Assembly: GCF_000429125.1 (NCBI RefSeq)
Contig: NZ_AUBG01000007.1
Coordinates: 240,734-304,733, forward strand
From: Aequorivita capsosiphonis DSM 23843
GTDB taxonomy: Bacteria > Bacteroidota > Bacteroidia > Flavobacteriales > Flavobacteriaceae
Direction: 5' to 3'
DNA: 64,000 bases
Part shown: one piece after another, positions 26,873-36,546 of the stretch
How the letters are laid out: every line of letters begins with the position of its first letter
Position numbering within the stretch: the stretch's first letter is position 1
Made by a program: the position numbers and the translations under genes
Notes under the pieces: model-generated
Seen by the model: only the letters and a program-made list of their open reading frames with translations
Told to the model about the DNA's origin: nothing
The model's database searches: none

Positions 26873-27026
26873 GATATTTATATTTAATGATATTATGAGC
26901 GCAATATTACTATAAATATTGCAAATAAACAGAGCGCCCTAAACGTTTGTGAAAAATGAACCCTGTATTAACGTATACCATGCATCAGTTCTTAAAATAT
27001 TTTTTCCAAGTCCATTAATGTAAACC

Positions 27027-27263
27027 CTAATCATATAGCTGTCCGCGCGTTGGCTTTAAAGTTTCTCTTAGGCTGTCCATTAGGGATTTTTCAACTACCA
27101 AAAAAGCAGTATGATGCACGGGGCTTAACTCCTCATCTCCAATAATGGTATTTTGTAATTTTTCTGTTGCAACATACTCACCTAAATGTTTTGCGTGATG
27201 CACTGCGATGTGCTGCGCATTTGGGCCGCGAAAATCCCATATTAGTTTTACTCTTTCAGTCAT
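27027..27263 (-). CDS. Conserved hypothetical 78-aa protein, His-rich
   Basis: A 78-residue soluble protein without a signal peptide. The notable part is WDFRGPNAQHIAVHHAKHLG, with six histidines in the whole protein that could bind metal or sit in an active site; HHTAFLVVEKSL follows. I remember similar small proteins from other Flavobacteriaceae but no assigned function. It is a single gene between the ompH-like gene and the foldase operon. Confidence 0.6.
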   Translation of the reverse strand: MTERVKLIWDFRGPNAQHIAVHHAKHLGEYVATEKLQNTIIGDEELSPVHHTAFLVVEKSLMDSLRETLKPTRGQLYD

Positions 27264-27481
27264 TTTAAATATTTATTTGAAAATAATTTTTTGTTTTAAA
27301 AATAAATTAGCACCTTCTTTAGAACTAATGGCGCAAGTTAAATATTTCCAGGAATATTTTAAAAAGCTGGCTACACTATAATTATATTAAATTCGTTTGT
27401 CTTTCTGTTATTAGTTCCCAAAGCTTTTTGCTATTTTTGCGACGCTTCATAAAAAATATAAATATTCAATTATTCTATAAG

Positions 27482-29437
27482 ATGAAAAATTTAATTTCTG
27501 TATTCATTTTGGCTCTCTTATGCGCCACAACGGTTTTTTCACAAGACAAAAAAGAAGTGCTGATGACCATAGATGGCAAGCCCGTCTATGCAAGCGAATT
27601 CAAACGAGTTTATAAAAAGAATTTAGATTTGGTTCAGGACGATTCCAAAAAGGATATTGACGGATACCTTGATCTATTTATTGACTACAAATTGAAAATA
27701 GCCGAGGCGGAAGCCCAAGGTTTGGATAAGGAGCCCGAATATAAAAGCGAATTTTTAAAATACCGCGACCAGCTCTCTCGAAGTTATCTTTACGAAGATA
27801 AAATCACCGAAGATATGGCGAAAGAAGCCTTTGAGCGCAGTAAAGAACAGATTAACGCGACACATATATTGATTGCTGTAGATTACGAAGCAGTGCCTCA
27901 GGATACTTTAAAAGCATATAATAAAATTAAATCTATTCGTGAAAAAGCACTTCAAGGGGAAGACTTTAAAGCCTTGGCCAAAAAATATTCAGAAGAGCCA
28001 GGTTCTAAGGAAAGAGGAGGTGAGTTAGGCTATTTTACAGCGTTCTCTATGGTTTATCCTTTTGAAAACGCTGCTTATAATACCAAAGTAGGTGAGATTT
28101 CAAATATAATCCGCACCAGTTTTGGATATCATATACTCAAGGTAAATGATAGAAGACTTGCTCCACCTAAGATTGTGGTTTCACATATTATGATTTCCGA
28201 TAAAAAAGGTGCCAGAGATTTTAACCCAAAAGAGCGTATCAATGAGATTGCGACATTGATTAAACAAGGAGAGTCTTTTGAAAGTCTGGCAAAGCAGTTT
28301 TCAGACGATCGAAACTCTGCCATACACAATGGAAAGTTGAAGCCTTTTTCCAAAGGCGATTTACGGTCTTCAGATTTTGAAACTGCTGCTTTTGCGCTTC
28401 AAAATCCAGGTGACATTAGCGAGCCAATAAAAACTGATTTTGGATGGCACATCATTCGCTTAGATGAAAAGTTAAAACCCGAAACTTTTGAGCAACAACG
28501 GGTAAAATTGGAGAAAAAAGTTGGAGAAGGAGATCGCTCCAAGGTTGTAATCCACGCAGTTAACCAAACCATAAAAGACAAGTACGGTTTTCAGGAAGGG
28601 GAAAGTTACTCGCCATTTTTTGAAACCTATTTGGGAGATGATATTTTAAAAAGAAGATGGGTTATGACACCAATTTCTAAAGAACAAAACAAAACTCTTT
28701 TTACTATTGGCGATAAAACAATAACTTATTCAGATTTTGCGAAATATATTGAAGAACGCCAAAGAACTGCAAGACCTTATAATACCAAAGAAACCTTATT
28801 GAGTGATTTCTATAATGAATTTGAGACAATGGCTTTGAAAAATTATTTTAAGGAAAGACTTGAGGTTGAAGATGAAAATTATGCTGGTATATTAAGCGAG
28901 TACCGCGATGGACTTTTGATTTTCGACGTGATGGAAAAAAATATTTGGGAAAAAGGAAAGAACGATTCGATAGGTCTTCAGGAATATTACAATAAAACGA
29001 AGGAAAACTACCAATGGAAACAACGTATTGATGCAGATATATATGCTGCCACTTCTCAAATGAGCGCGCAACAGATTCAAAAAATGTTGGCTGAAGGAAA
29101 GAGTTCTGATGAAATTAAAGCAACTTTAAACGCAGATGATAAAGTGAACGTTTTGATTACTCGAGGTGTTTTTGAAGTAGATCAAGAAGAACTTCCAAAG
29201 AATCTTAAGATAAAGGATGGTACTTCAGATATCTACCCAAGTAATGATTCCTTTGTTGTTGTAAATATTAAGGAAATTATTGCGCCGGGTGTAAAAGCTC
29301 TTGATGACGTTAAAGGTAGGGTGTTGAGCAACTATCAAAACGATATAGAAAAATCTTGGATGCATAACTTACATTCAAAATACAAAGTTGAGATAAACAA
29401 AAAAACGCTTAAGCGCGTTAAGAAAGAACTTAAGTGA
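27482..29437 (+). CDS. Periplasmic peptidyl-prolyl isomerase with two parvulin domains
   Basis: A 651-residue secreted foldase. A signal peptide (MKNLISVFILALLCATTVFS, cleaved near Q) precedes a SurA-like helical N domain, then two PpiC/parvulin domains: one starting INATHILIAV (about 120-225) and one starting VSHIMISDKKGA (about 230-335). The C-terminal 300 residues are helical and less conserved. The start at 27482 is chosen since it begins a proper signal peptide; the longer frame adds 18 residues of AT-rich sequence. It overlaps the next gene by 4 bp (GTGA), heading a foldase operon. Confidence 0.9.
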   Translation: MKNLISVFILALLCATTVFSQDKKEVLMTIDGKPVYASEFKRVYKKNLDLVQDDSKKDIDGYLDLFIDYKLKIAEAEAQGLDKEPEYKSEFLKYRDQLSRSYLYEDKITEDMAKEAFERSKEQINATHILIAVDYEAVPQDTLKAYNKIKSIREKALQGEDFKALAKKYSEEPGSKERGGELGYFTAFSMVYPFENAAYNTKVGEISNIIRTSFGYHILKVNDRRLAPPKIVVSHIMISDKKGARDFNPKERINEIATLIKQGESFESLAKQFSDDRNSAIHNGKLKPFSKGDLRSSDFETAAFALQNPGDISEPIKTDFGWHIIRLDEKLKPETFEQQRVKLEKKVGEGDRSKVVIHAVNQTIKDKYGFQEGESYSPFFETYLGDDILKRRWVMTPISKEQNKTLFTIGDKTITYSDFAKYIEERQRTARPYNTKETLLSDFYNEFETMALKNYFKERLEVEDENYAGILSEYRDGLLIFDVMEKNIWEKGKNDSIGLQEYYNKTKENYQWKQRIDADIYAATSQMSAQQIQKMLAEGKSSDEIKATLNADDKVNVLITRGVFEVDQEELPKNLKIKDGTSDIYPSNDSFVVVNIKEIIAPGVKALDDVKGRVLSNYQNDIEKSWMHNLHSKYKVEINKKTLKRVKKELK

Positions 29438-30291
29438 TTCGGAATATCTTTTATATTATAGTATTAAGTGCAATATTGGTTTCCTGTGATTATTTCAAAA
29501 AGGAAACTGAGAAGAATGTGATTGCCCGTGTGAACGACAAATACTTGTATGAAGAAGATATAAAAGATTTAACCACTGGAAATACTTCACCTGAAGACAG
29601 CACGCTAATCGTAAACAATTATATCAATCGTTGGGCTACCCAACAACTGCTCATTGGTCAAGCAAACATTAACTTGTCTCCAGAACAGCTAGAGCAATAT
29701 GATAAGTTGGTTAGCGAATATAAAACCGATTTACTAACGGAGGCTTATAAAAATGTAATTGTAGATAAACAGTTGGATAGTGTGATTAGCGCCCAAGAGT
29801 ATGAGTCGTATTACGCAAACAATAAAGAAAACTTCAAGCAAAAGGATATGCTTGTCAAGATGCGGTACGTGCAATTGCCATTGAAATTTGAGGGTTTACA
29901 AGCAGTAAGGGAAAAATTAGACCGTTATAATGAAAAGGATAGTGCTTCCTTACACAGTCACAATTATCAGTTTATTACTTCAAACTTTAATGACTCTACG
30001 TGGATAAGAAAAGACGTGTTACTTCATGTTTTACCCATCCTAAAGGAGAATAATGACCAAGTGTTAAAAAAATCCAATTTTTCACAATTGCAAGACTCAT
30101 TAGGGGTATATTTGGTGAAAATTGAAAATGTGCTAAATCCCAATGATACAGCACCATTTTCCTACGTAAAGCCAACTTTGAAACAAATAATTTTGAATAA
30201 AAGAAAGCTTGAACTGATTAAAAAATTAGAAAAAGATATTACAAAAGATGCAATTGAAACAAATAATTTTGAAATCTATAAAAATGAATAA
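29434..30291 (+). CDS. SurA-N-like lipoprotein without a parvulin domain
   Basis: A 285-residue lipoprotein that starts at GTG (29434), overlapping the previous TGA by 4 bp; the lipobox Cys is in ILVSCDYFKK near residue 18. The N half (VIARVNDKYLYEEDIKDLTT) resembles the SurA N domain. The region where a parvulin domain would sit (about 140-230, MRYVQLPLKFEGLQAV) lacks the usual catalytic and HIL signatures, so it is probably a chaperone and not an isomerase. It is translationally coupled on both sides. Confidence 0.8.
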   Translation: MIRNIFYIIVLSAILVSCDYFKKETEKNVIARVNDKYLYEEDIKDLTTGNTSPEDSTLIVNNYINRWATQQLLIGQANINLSPEQLEQYDKLVSEYKTDLLTEAYKNVIVDKQLDSVISAQEYESYYANNKENFKQKDMLVKMRYVQLPLKFEGLQAVREKLDRYNEKDSASLHSHNYQFITSNFNDSTWIRKDVLLHVLPILKENNDQVLKKSNFSQLQDSLGVYLVKIENVLNPNDTAPFSYVKPTLKQIILNKRKLELIKKLEKDITKDAIETNNFEIYKNE

Positions 30292-31717
30292 ATTTTTATT
30301 GATAATGCTACTTTCTTCGGCCATGGTGCAAGCACAGGTTGTCTTGGAGCCAGACAGTCTGGGGGTGGTACAGGACAATGATTCACTTATTGTGCAACAA
30401 ACCATACAACGCGATACTTTAAAGCCTTTTAAAAGGTATAAAGCCGAGGGCGTAAGTGCAGTAGTTGGAGAATTCGTAATCTTAGATAGTGATATAGACA
30501 AAGCCTATGTGGAGATGCAGTCACAGGGAATATCTGTTGAAGATATTACCCGTTGCCAATTAATGGGGAAATTGATGGAAGATAAGCTTTACACACATCA
30601 AGCGAAACAAGACAGTTTGGTGGTTGCAGATGCCGAAATCAACGGGATGATAGACCAACAGTTACAATATATGATAAGTGAACTGGGTAGTGAGGAAAAA
30701 GTTGCTGCCTATTACAGAAAAGATAATATAGCCGAATTAAGGACGGAGCTTTTTGAAGCAAATAAGAGCCTTAAACTTGGTAGAATGATGCAGGATAAAG
30801 TAATTGAAAAAGTTGAAATAACTCCGGAAGAGGTAAGAACATTTTTCTTTGCAATTCCAGAAGAAGAACGCCCGGTATTTAGTGCTGAGATAGAGATTGC
30901 CCAAATAGTGATAGAGCCAGAAATAACACAGAAAGCAAAAGATGAGGTTATAGCGAGGTTGAATTCTATTAGAGCAGATATTCTTGACAATGGAGCAAGT
31001 TTTTCTACGAAGGCGGTATTGTACTCAAAAGATCCTGGGTCTGCTTCCAAAGGAGGTCTTTACGCAGGTGTGACAAGAGATTCTCCATGGGCAAAAGAAT
31101 TTAAGGATCACGCGTTTTCACTATTGGAAGGCGAGATAAGCGAACCTTTTGAAACGGAATTTGGATATCATATTCTTTATGTTGAAAAAATTCGCGGTCA
31201 AGAAGTAGATGTAAGACATATCCTGATGTTTCCAGATGTTTCACAGAAATCTATAGACGAGGCACAAACAGAAATAGAAGATATTAAATCTAAAATAGAC
31301 TCTGGTGAGATGACTTTTGCTGAGGCCGCACGTAAATTTTCAGATGATAAGGAAACGAGAAATAATGGTGGGCAATTGGTTAATCCTGTCAACTTCGACA
31401 CGAAATTTGATTTGACCAAAATGGATCCAACCTTAAGTGCACAAGTTTATAATTTAGATGAAGGTGAAGTTTCAAAAGTGTACACTGATCGCGACCGAAC
31501 AGGAAAAAGTAGTTTAAAACTATTTACCGTTACAAAGAAGTATCCCGAACACCAAGCAGATTATTCAAAGGATTACGAACGCATCAAGCAATTGGCGCTT
31601 CGTGAAAAACAAATCCGGGTTATCGATAAGTGGCAAAATGAAAAGATAAAAGATACGTATATTAGCATCAATAAGGATTACCACGACTGTGATTTTGCCG
31701 GAAATTGGTTGAAATAA
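30284..31717 (+). CDS. SurA-type periplasmic peptidyl-prolyl isomerase
   Basis: A 477-residue secreted protein. The signal peptide MNKFLLIMLLSSAMVQAQ is followed by a SurA N-terminal domain (YKAEGVSAVVGEFVILDSDI) and two parvulin domains, the second beginning VDVRHILMFPDVS. The domain order N-P1-P2 is that of SurA, which escorts outer-membrane proteins through the periplasm. The ATG at 30284 overlaps the preceding stop by 8 bp; an earlier in-frame ATG at 30248 would extend a non-signal tail. moxR follows after 16 bp. Confidence 0.92.
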   Translation: MNKFLLIMLLSSAMVQAQVVLEPDSLGVVQDNDSLIVQQTIQRDTLKPFKRYKAEGVSAVVGEFVILDSDIDKAYVEMQSQGISVEDITRCQLMGKLMEDKLYTHQAKQDSLVVADAEINGMIDQQLQYMISELGSEEKVAAYYRKDNIAELRTELFEANKSLKLGRMMQDKVIEKVEITPEEVRTFFFAIPEEERPVFSAEIEIAQIVIEPEITQKAKDEVIARLNSIRADILDNGASFSTKAVLYSKDPGSASKGGLYAGVTRDSPWAKEFKDHAFSLLEGEISEPFETEFGYHILYVEKIRGQEVDVRHILMFPDVSQKSIDEAQTEIEDIKSKIDSGEMTFAEAARKFSDDKETRNNGGQLVNPVNFDTKFDLTKMDPTLSAQVYNLDEGEVSKVYTDRDRTGKSSLKLFTVTKKYPEHQADYSKDYERIKQLALREKQIRVIDKWQNEKIKDTYISINKDYHDCDFAGNWLK

Positions 31718-31733
31718 AAATATAGAATACAAT

Positions 31734-32687
31734 ATGTCAGACGTTGCAGCAGTTTCACAACTGGTTTCAAAGTACAATGCCCTTAGGCAAGAAATAAAAA
31801 AAGTAATTGTAGGTCAAGATGAGGTGGTAGAGCAAGTATTGCTGGCTGTATTCTCTGGCGGTCACGCATTGCTTATTGGCGTTCCTGGACTTGCGAAAAC
31901 CTTGTTGGTGAACACCGTTGCACAGGCCTTGGGCTTGGAGTTTAAAAGAATTCAATTTACTCCAGACTTAATGCCAAGTGATATCTTGGGTTCTGAAATT
32001 TTAGATCAGAACCGAGAGTTTAAGTTTATTAAAGGTCCCATCTTTTCAAATATTATCCTTGCAGACGAAATAAACCGTACTCCACCAAAAACCCAAGCAG
32101 CTCTTTTGGAGGCGATGCAAGAACGCTCCGTTACAGTTGCCGGACATAATTACAAATTAGATTTACCTTACTTTGTTTTGGCCACCCAAAACCCAATTGA
32201 GCAGGAAGGAACCTATCCACTCCCAGAAGCTCAGTTGGACCGTTTTATGTTTGCCATCAATCTTGAATATCCTTCTTTTTCTGAAGAAGTTGAAGTTGTA
32301 AAGCAAACCACCGCAGGAGAAACCCAAAAAGTAAACTCGCTTTTTACTGCGCAAGAAATTATAGATTTCCAGCATTTGATAAGACGAATTCCGGTTGCAG
32401 ACAATGTAGTAGAATACGCCGTTAGCTTAGTCGGAAAAACGCGCCCGAATAGCAGTACAGCCACAGAAACAGTAAAAAACTATATAGATTGGGGCGCTGG
32501 ACCTAGAGCCTCACAAAATTTAATTCTGGCAGCTAAGACAAATGCCGTGCTACACGGAAAATTTTCTCCTGACATAGAGGATGTTCAAAAAGCCGCTATA
32601 GGAATTCTTAGACATCGATTGATCAAGAATTATAAGGCCGAAGCCGAGGGCTTAAGTATCGAGGATATTATAAAAGGCCTCTTTTAA
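31734..32687 (+). CDS. MoxR-family AAA+ ATPase
   Basis: A 317-residue AAA+ ATPase of the MoxR/RavA group. Walker A is GVPGLAKT (49-56), Walker B IILADEINRTPPKTQ (near 105-120), with sensor 1 in LATQNPIEQEGTYPLPEAQLDRF. MoxR proteins assist the maturation of enzyme complexes, usually together with a DUF58/VWA partner encoded next door. Here the upstream neighbours are SurA-type foldases and the downstream gene is aconitase on its own promoter, so no VWA partner is adjacent in this window. Confidence 0.92.
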   Translation: MSDVAAVSQLVSKYNALRQEIKKVIVGQDEVVEQVLLAVFSGGHALLIGVPGLAKTLLVNTVAQALGLEFKRIQFTPDLMPSDILGSEILDQNREFKFIKGPIFSNIILADEINRTPPKTQAALLEAMQERSVTVAGHNYKLDLPYFVLATQNPIEQEGTYPLPEAQLDRFMFAINLEYPSFSEEVEVVKQTTAGETQKVNSLFTAQEIIDFQHLIRRIPVADNVVEYAVSLVGKTRPNSSTATETVKNYIDWGAGPRASQNLILAAKTNAVLHGKFSPDIEDVQKAAIGILRHRLIKNYKAEAEGLSIEDIIKGLF

Positions 32688-32842
32688 GAAAACAGTATTT
32701 CTTTATATTTCGGAATTTCTTATTTTTTCCTATTTAAAATTCATTATTTGATAATATAATTCAATAGATATTGCTATTTTTTGAATTATACATATCGATA
32801 AACCTATTTCATTAAATATTTTTTAATTATTTCAAAATTTTG

Positions 32843-32850
32843 TAATTTTG
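32843..32850 (+). promoter_or_regulatory. Likely -7 box (TAATTTTG) of the aconitase gene
   Basis: TAATTTTG followed by CGACAC fits the phylum's -7 element. No TTG is found at the usual spacing, so support rests on this box alone. The predicted leader is about 60 bases and contains a 12-codon ORF at 32860-32898. Confidence 0.45.
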
Positions 32851-32913
32851 CGACACTTTATGTGGACCCTTGTTGGTTGGCATATTACTTCGAAATAACT
32901 AAAAATTACAAGA

Positions 32914-35178
32914 ATGGCATTTGATATTGACATGATTAAAAAGGTTTATGCCCAGATGGCAGAACGAGTTGATAAAGCACGTGAAATCACTGGAAAACCG
33001 CTTACACTTTCCGAAAAAATATTATACTCCCATCTTTGGGACGGCAATCCAAACAAAGTCTTTCAAAGAGGAAAAGACTATGTAGAGTTCGCTCCAGATA
33101 GAATAGCTTGCCAAGATGCAACTGCACAAATGGCTCTTTTGCAATTTATGCAAGCTGGAAAGAAAAATGTTGCAGTTCCCACTACGGTTCACTGTGATCA
33201 TCTTATCCAAGCTAAACAAGGCGCGGTGGCCGATTTAAAGCGTGCAAACGAAACCAGTAACGAAGTTTTTGACTTTCTTGAGTCTGTTTCCAATAAATTT
33301 GGAATCGGGTTTTGGAAGCCTGGAGCAGGAATCATCCACCAAGTAGTTCTTGAAAACTATGCATTTCCTGGAGGAATGATGATTGGTACCGATAGCCATA
33401 CAGTGAATGCTGGTGGTTTAGGAATGGTTGCCATTGGTGTTGGTGGAGCAGATGCTGTAGATGTTATGGCAGGAATGCCTTGGGAACTTAAATTCCCGAA
33501 ATTAATTGGTGTAAAATTAACAGGTTCTCTTAATGGCTGGACAGCTTCCAAAGATGTTATCTTAAAAGTGGCTGGTATTCTAACCGTAAAAGGTGGTACG
33601 GGTGCAATTGTTGAATATTTTGGACCAGGTGCCAAAAACCTGTCTTGTACAGGAAAAGGAACCATTTGTAATATGGGCGCCGAGATTGGTGCAACAACTT
33701 CAACTTTCGGTTATGATGAATCTATGGAACGTTTTCTACGTGCCACTGACCGTGCGGACATCGCTGACGAAGCGAATAAAGTACGAGAACATTTAACAGG
33801 TGATGATGAAGTTTATGCAGATCCTGAAAAATACTTTGATCAGGTAATTGAAATTGACCTGGATACCTTACGTCCGCATTTAAATGGTCCTTTTACTCCA
33901 GATTTGGCGACTCCGGTTGGGCAACTTGGTGAAAAAGCAACTAAAAATGATTGGCCAATAAAGGTAGATTGGGGCTTGATAGGTTCTTGTACAAACTCTT
34001 CTTATGAAGATTTAACACGTGCCGCCTCCATTGCACAACAGGCAATCGATAAAAAGTTAATACCAAAAAGTGATTTGGGTATTAATCCTGGATCCGAACA
34101 GATTCGTTTTACTGCACAACGTGACGGACTTTTAGATGTTTTTGAAAGTCTTGGTGCAACAATATTTACAAACGCTTGCGGACCTTGTATTGGTCAGTGG
34201 GATAGAAGCGATAGAAAAGGAGAGGAAAAGAACACCATTGTACATTCTTTCAACAGAAACTTTTCAAAACGTGCCGATGGGAATCCAAATACACACGCTT
34301 TTGTAGGTTCTCCAGAAATGGTTGCCGCAATCGCAATCTCTGGCCGTCTGGATTTCGACCCAATGAATGACACTTTGCTGAATGAAGATGGAGAGGAAGT
34401 GAAACTAGATGAACCTGTTGGTCTTGAACTTCCCCCAAAAGGATTTGAGGTGGACGAGAATGGTTATTTGGCGCCAAAGGAAGACGGAAGTTCTGTTGAA
34501 GTTAAAGTAGCTTCAGAGAGTGAACGTCTTGAATTGTTGGAACCATTTGAGCCTATCAAAGATTCTGAATTGCAAGGTGTGAAATTGTTGATTAAAGCTT
34601 TCGGAAAATGTACCACTGACCATATTTCAATGGCGGGACCTTGGTTGCGTTACCGTGGGCATTTGGACAATATTTCAAACAATACCTTGATTGGGGCCAT
34701 TAATGCTTTTAACAAAAAGACAAATTTTGTAAAAAATCAATTCACAGGCGATTACGGCGGTGTGCCAGATGTACAACGCGAATACAAGGCTAAAGGTGTT
34801 AAAACTATAGTTGTGGGTGATCATAACTATGGGGAAGGTTCTTCTCGTGAGCACGCAGCTATGCAACCAAGATTTTTGGGTGTAGCGGCCGTATTGGTGA
34901 AATCTTTTGCACGTATTCACGAAACAAACTTGAAAAAACAAGGGATGCTAGGGCTTACTTTTTCCAATGAAGCAGATTACGATTTGATTCAGGAAGATGA
35001 TACCTTTAACTTTGTAGATATTGCTGAATTTGCCGAGAACACGCCATTAACTATTGAGATTGTTCATAAAGATGGTAGCAAAGATTCTATAAAAGTGAAC
35101 CATACTTATAACGATGCACAAATTAAATGGTATCGTGAAGGTTCAGCTTTAAACTTGATTAAAAAGCAGAACGCTTAA
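32914..35178 (+). CDS. Aconitate hydratase
   Basis: A 754-residue aconitase of the mitochondrial-type group. Iron-sulfur ligands are seen in [14 protein letters not shown] (first Cys) and [12 protein letters not shown] (the paired Cys). The swivelling domain holds [19 protein letters not shown]. It interconverts citrate and isocitrate in the TCA cycle using a labile 4Fe-4S cluster. The full length and both cluster segments indicate an active enzyme. It is a single-gene unit with a strong terminator. Confidence 0.96.
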   Translation: MAFDIDMIKKVYAQMAERVDKAREITGKPLTLSEKILYSHLWDGNPNKVFQRGKDYVEFAPDRIACQDATAQMALLQFMQAGKKNVAVPTTVHCDHLIQAKQGAVADLKRANETSNEVFDFLESVSNKFGIGFWKPGAGIIHQVVLENYAFPGGMMIGTDSHTVNAGGLGMVAIGVGGADAVDVMAGMPWELKFPKLIGVKLTGSLNGWTASKDVILKVAGILTVKGGTGAIVEYFGPGAKNLSCTGKGTICNMGAEIGATTSTFGYDESMERFLRATDRADIADEANKVREHLTGDDEVYADPEKYFDQVIEIDLDTLRPHLNGPFTPDLATPVGQLGEKATKNDWPIKVDWGLIGSCTNSSYEDLTRAASIAQQAIDKKLIPKSDLGINPGSEQIRFTAQRDGLLDVFESLGATIFTNACGPCIGQWDRSDRKGEEKNTIVHSFNRNFSKRADGNPNTHAFVGSPEMVAAIAISGRLDFDPMNDTLLNEDGEEVKLDEPVGLELPPKGFEVDENGYLAPKEDGSSVEVKVASESERLELLEPFEPIKDSELQGVKLLIKAFGKCTTDHISMAGPWLRYRGHLDNISNNTLIGAINAFNKKTNFVKNQFTGDYGGVPDVQREYKAKGVKTIVVGDHNYGEGSSREHAAMQPRFLGVAAVLVKSFARIHETNLKKQGMLGLTFSNEADYDLIQEDDTFNFVDIAEFAENTPLTIEIVHKDGSKDSIKVNHTYNDAQIKWYREGSALNLIKKQNA

Positions 35179-35196
35179 TTTAAATTATAAATTCTT

Positions 35197-35251
35197 AAAC
35201 CTCAAAGTGTCATTGCGCAACAAATAGCAATCTGACCTTTGAGGTTTTTTT
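35197..35251 (+). terminator. Terminator of the aconitase gene
   Basis: AAACCTCAAAG at 35197-35207 pairs with CTTTGAGGTTT at 35237-35247, followed by a T-run. The loop is large (29 bases). It lies 13 bp before the tlpA-like ATG. Confidence 0.8.
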
Positions 35252-35264
35252 ATACCATAAAACT

Positions 35265-35828
35265 ATGATTCCCTTTCTAAAGAAAAATTGGAGCAATATT
35301 CTGTTCTTTGTGTTTTTGGCGCTGTTGATTATTCCACAAACCCGTATGCCTATTCAGGTTTTTGTACAAAGACTGGTTTCTTTTTCTCCATCTGAAAAAG
35401 CTGAGGACAAACGGGAAACACTTGAAGATTACAACTGGAATCTTAGCAAATTAGATGAAGGAGCCATATATCTATCAGAATCCAAAGGGAAAGTTATGGT
35501 CATCAACTTTTGGGCTACTTGGTGTCCGCCGTGCGTGGCGGAAATGCCTTCGTTTCAGAAATTGTACGATAGTTATGGCGAAAAAGTAGATTTCTATTTT
35601 GTTACTTCTGAAGGACCCGATAAGGTCAAAAAGTTTATGGATAAAAACGGATATAGCTTACCGATTTTTCTCCAAAGCTATAAAGCTCCCGTAGCCCTTG
35701 AATCCAATGCCTTGCCAACCACTTATTTAATTTCGAAATCTGGGGAAATTGTCATTGAGGAAACAGGTGCTGCAGATTGGAATAGCAAAAAGATGAGAGC
35801 TTTACTTGATAAGCTACTAGCGAAGTAA
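35265..35828 (+). CDS. Membrane-anchored TlpA-type thioredoxin
   Basis: A 187-residue protein with an N-terminal membrane anchor (about 11-28) and a periplasmic thioredoxin domain with the active site WCPPC (Cys 87 and 90) in NFWATWCPPCVAEMPSF; the cis-Pro region is NALPTTYLIS. TlpA/ResA-like proteins reduce disulfides in the envelope, for example in cytochrome c maturation. The exact client is unknown. It is convergent with the SET-domain gene. Confidence 0.9.
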   Translation: MIPFLKKNWSNILFFVFLALLIIPQTRMPIQVFVQRLVSFSPSEKAEDKRETLEDYNWNLSKLDEGAIYLSESKGKVMVINFWATWCPPCVAEMPSFQKLYDSYGEKVDFYFVTSEGPDKVKKFMDKNGYSLPIFLQSYKAPVALESNALPTTYLISKSGEIVIEETGAADWNSKKMRALLDKLLAK

Positions 35829-35838
35829 AGCACTAAGA

Positions 35839-36423
35839 TTAACCTGAAAAATGATTGTTTAATATTGAGTCCATTTCTTTTCTACCTGCTGCTATTTCTA
35901 CAACTTCATCCCATAACTCAGTTTTAAGAAGCGACTTTAAGGGTTGAGCTACTTGAGTTATTTTCGGGAAATTCCTTACTAGTACTTTGTCCCAATTTTT
36001 ATATTGCTTTAGAAGATCATCAGGATAAACTGTTTTACGGCGAGTTCCTTCATTAATTCCTCTGAATGGTAGTGAGACATTTAGATATCCATAATCGTCC
36101 GTGAGTTCTTCTCCAGGCTGGATATCGCGGATAGCAATTTCAAAATCGTACGCTGTAGAAAGACAATTGCTTTTAAAACTGTGGTTTACATAACGTCCAT
36201 AATCCCAGCAAAGCACTAGGTTTCCTTTATTATTTCGATAGCAATAAGTTTCTAGGATATCGCGGTATAGCCGTTTCATTTCCTGATACTGCGCAGGAGT
36301 GAATTCACGGTCAAGCTCGTCTAAAGCCCAAGTTATTGTGCCGGCCGGAATAAATTCTTTCGCAACAACTCCATAGCCAATCTCTTCATTGATTAGTTTC
36401 AGTTCTGTTTTTGGATGCATCAT
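35839..36423 (-). CDS. SET-domain protein
   Basis: A protein of about 194 residues with a SET methyltransferase fold. YGVVAKEFIPAGTITW is the N-terminal SET part, YGRYVNHSFKSNC matches the NHS/SxNC cofactor motif, and PGEELTDDYGYLN is the catalytic-Tyr motif. SET proteins methylate lysines using S-adenosylmethionine; bacterial substrates are mostly unknown. Several ATGs lie together at the start (36429, 36423, 36420), so the exact N terminus is uncertain. It stands between the tlpA-like gene and the carotenoid operon. Confidence 0.82.
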   Translation of the reverse strand: MMHPKTELKLINEEIGYGVVAKEFIPAGTITWALDELDREFTPAQYQEMKRLYRDILETYCYRNNKGNLVLCWDYGRYVNHSFKSNCLSTAYDFEIAIRDIQPGEELTDDYGYLNVSLPFRGINEGTRRKTVYPDDLLKQYKNWDKVLVRNFPKITQVAQPLKSLLKTELWDEVVEIAAGRKEMDSILNNHFSG

Positions 36424-36546
36424 AATCAATAATTTTTAAGATTAAATGTAATATAAAAACCAATTCAATTCACAAGCTCGAATCAATTGTTTCTATATTT
36501 TTCCAATGTTTAGTTGCAAATATTTCAATAGGAAGAAATTCAAAGT

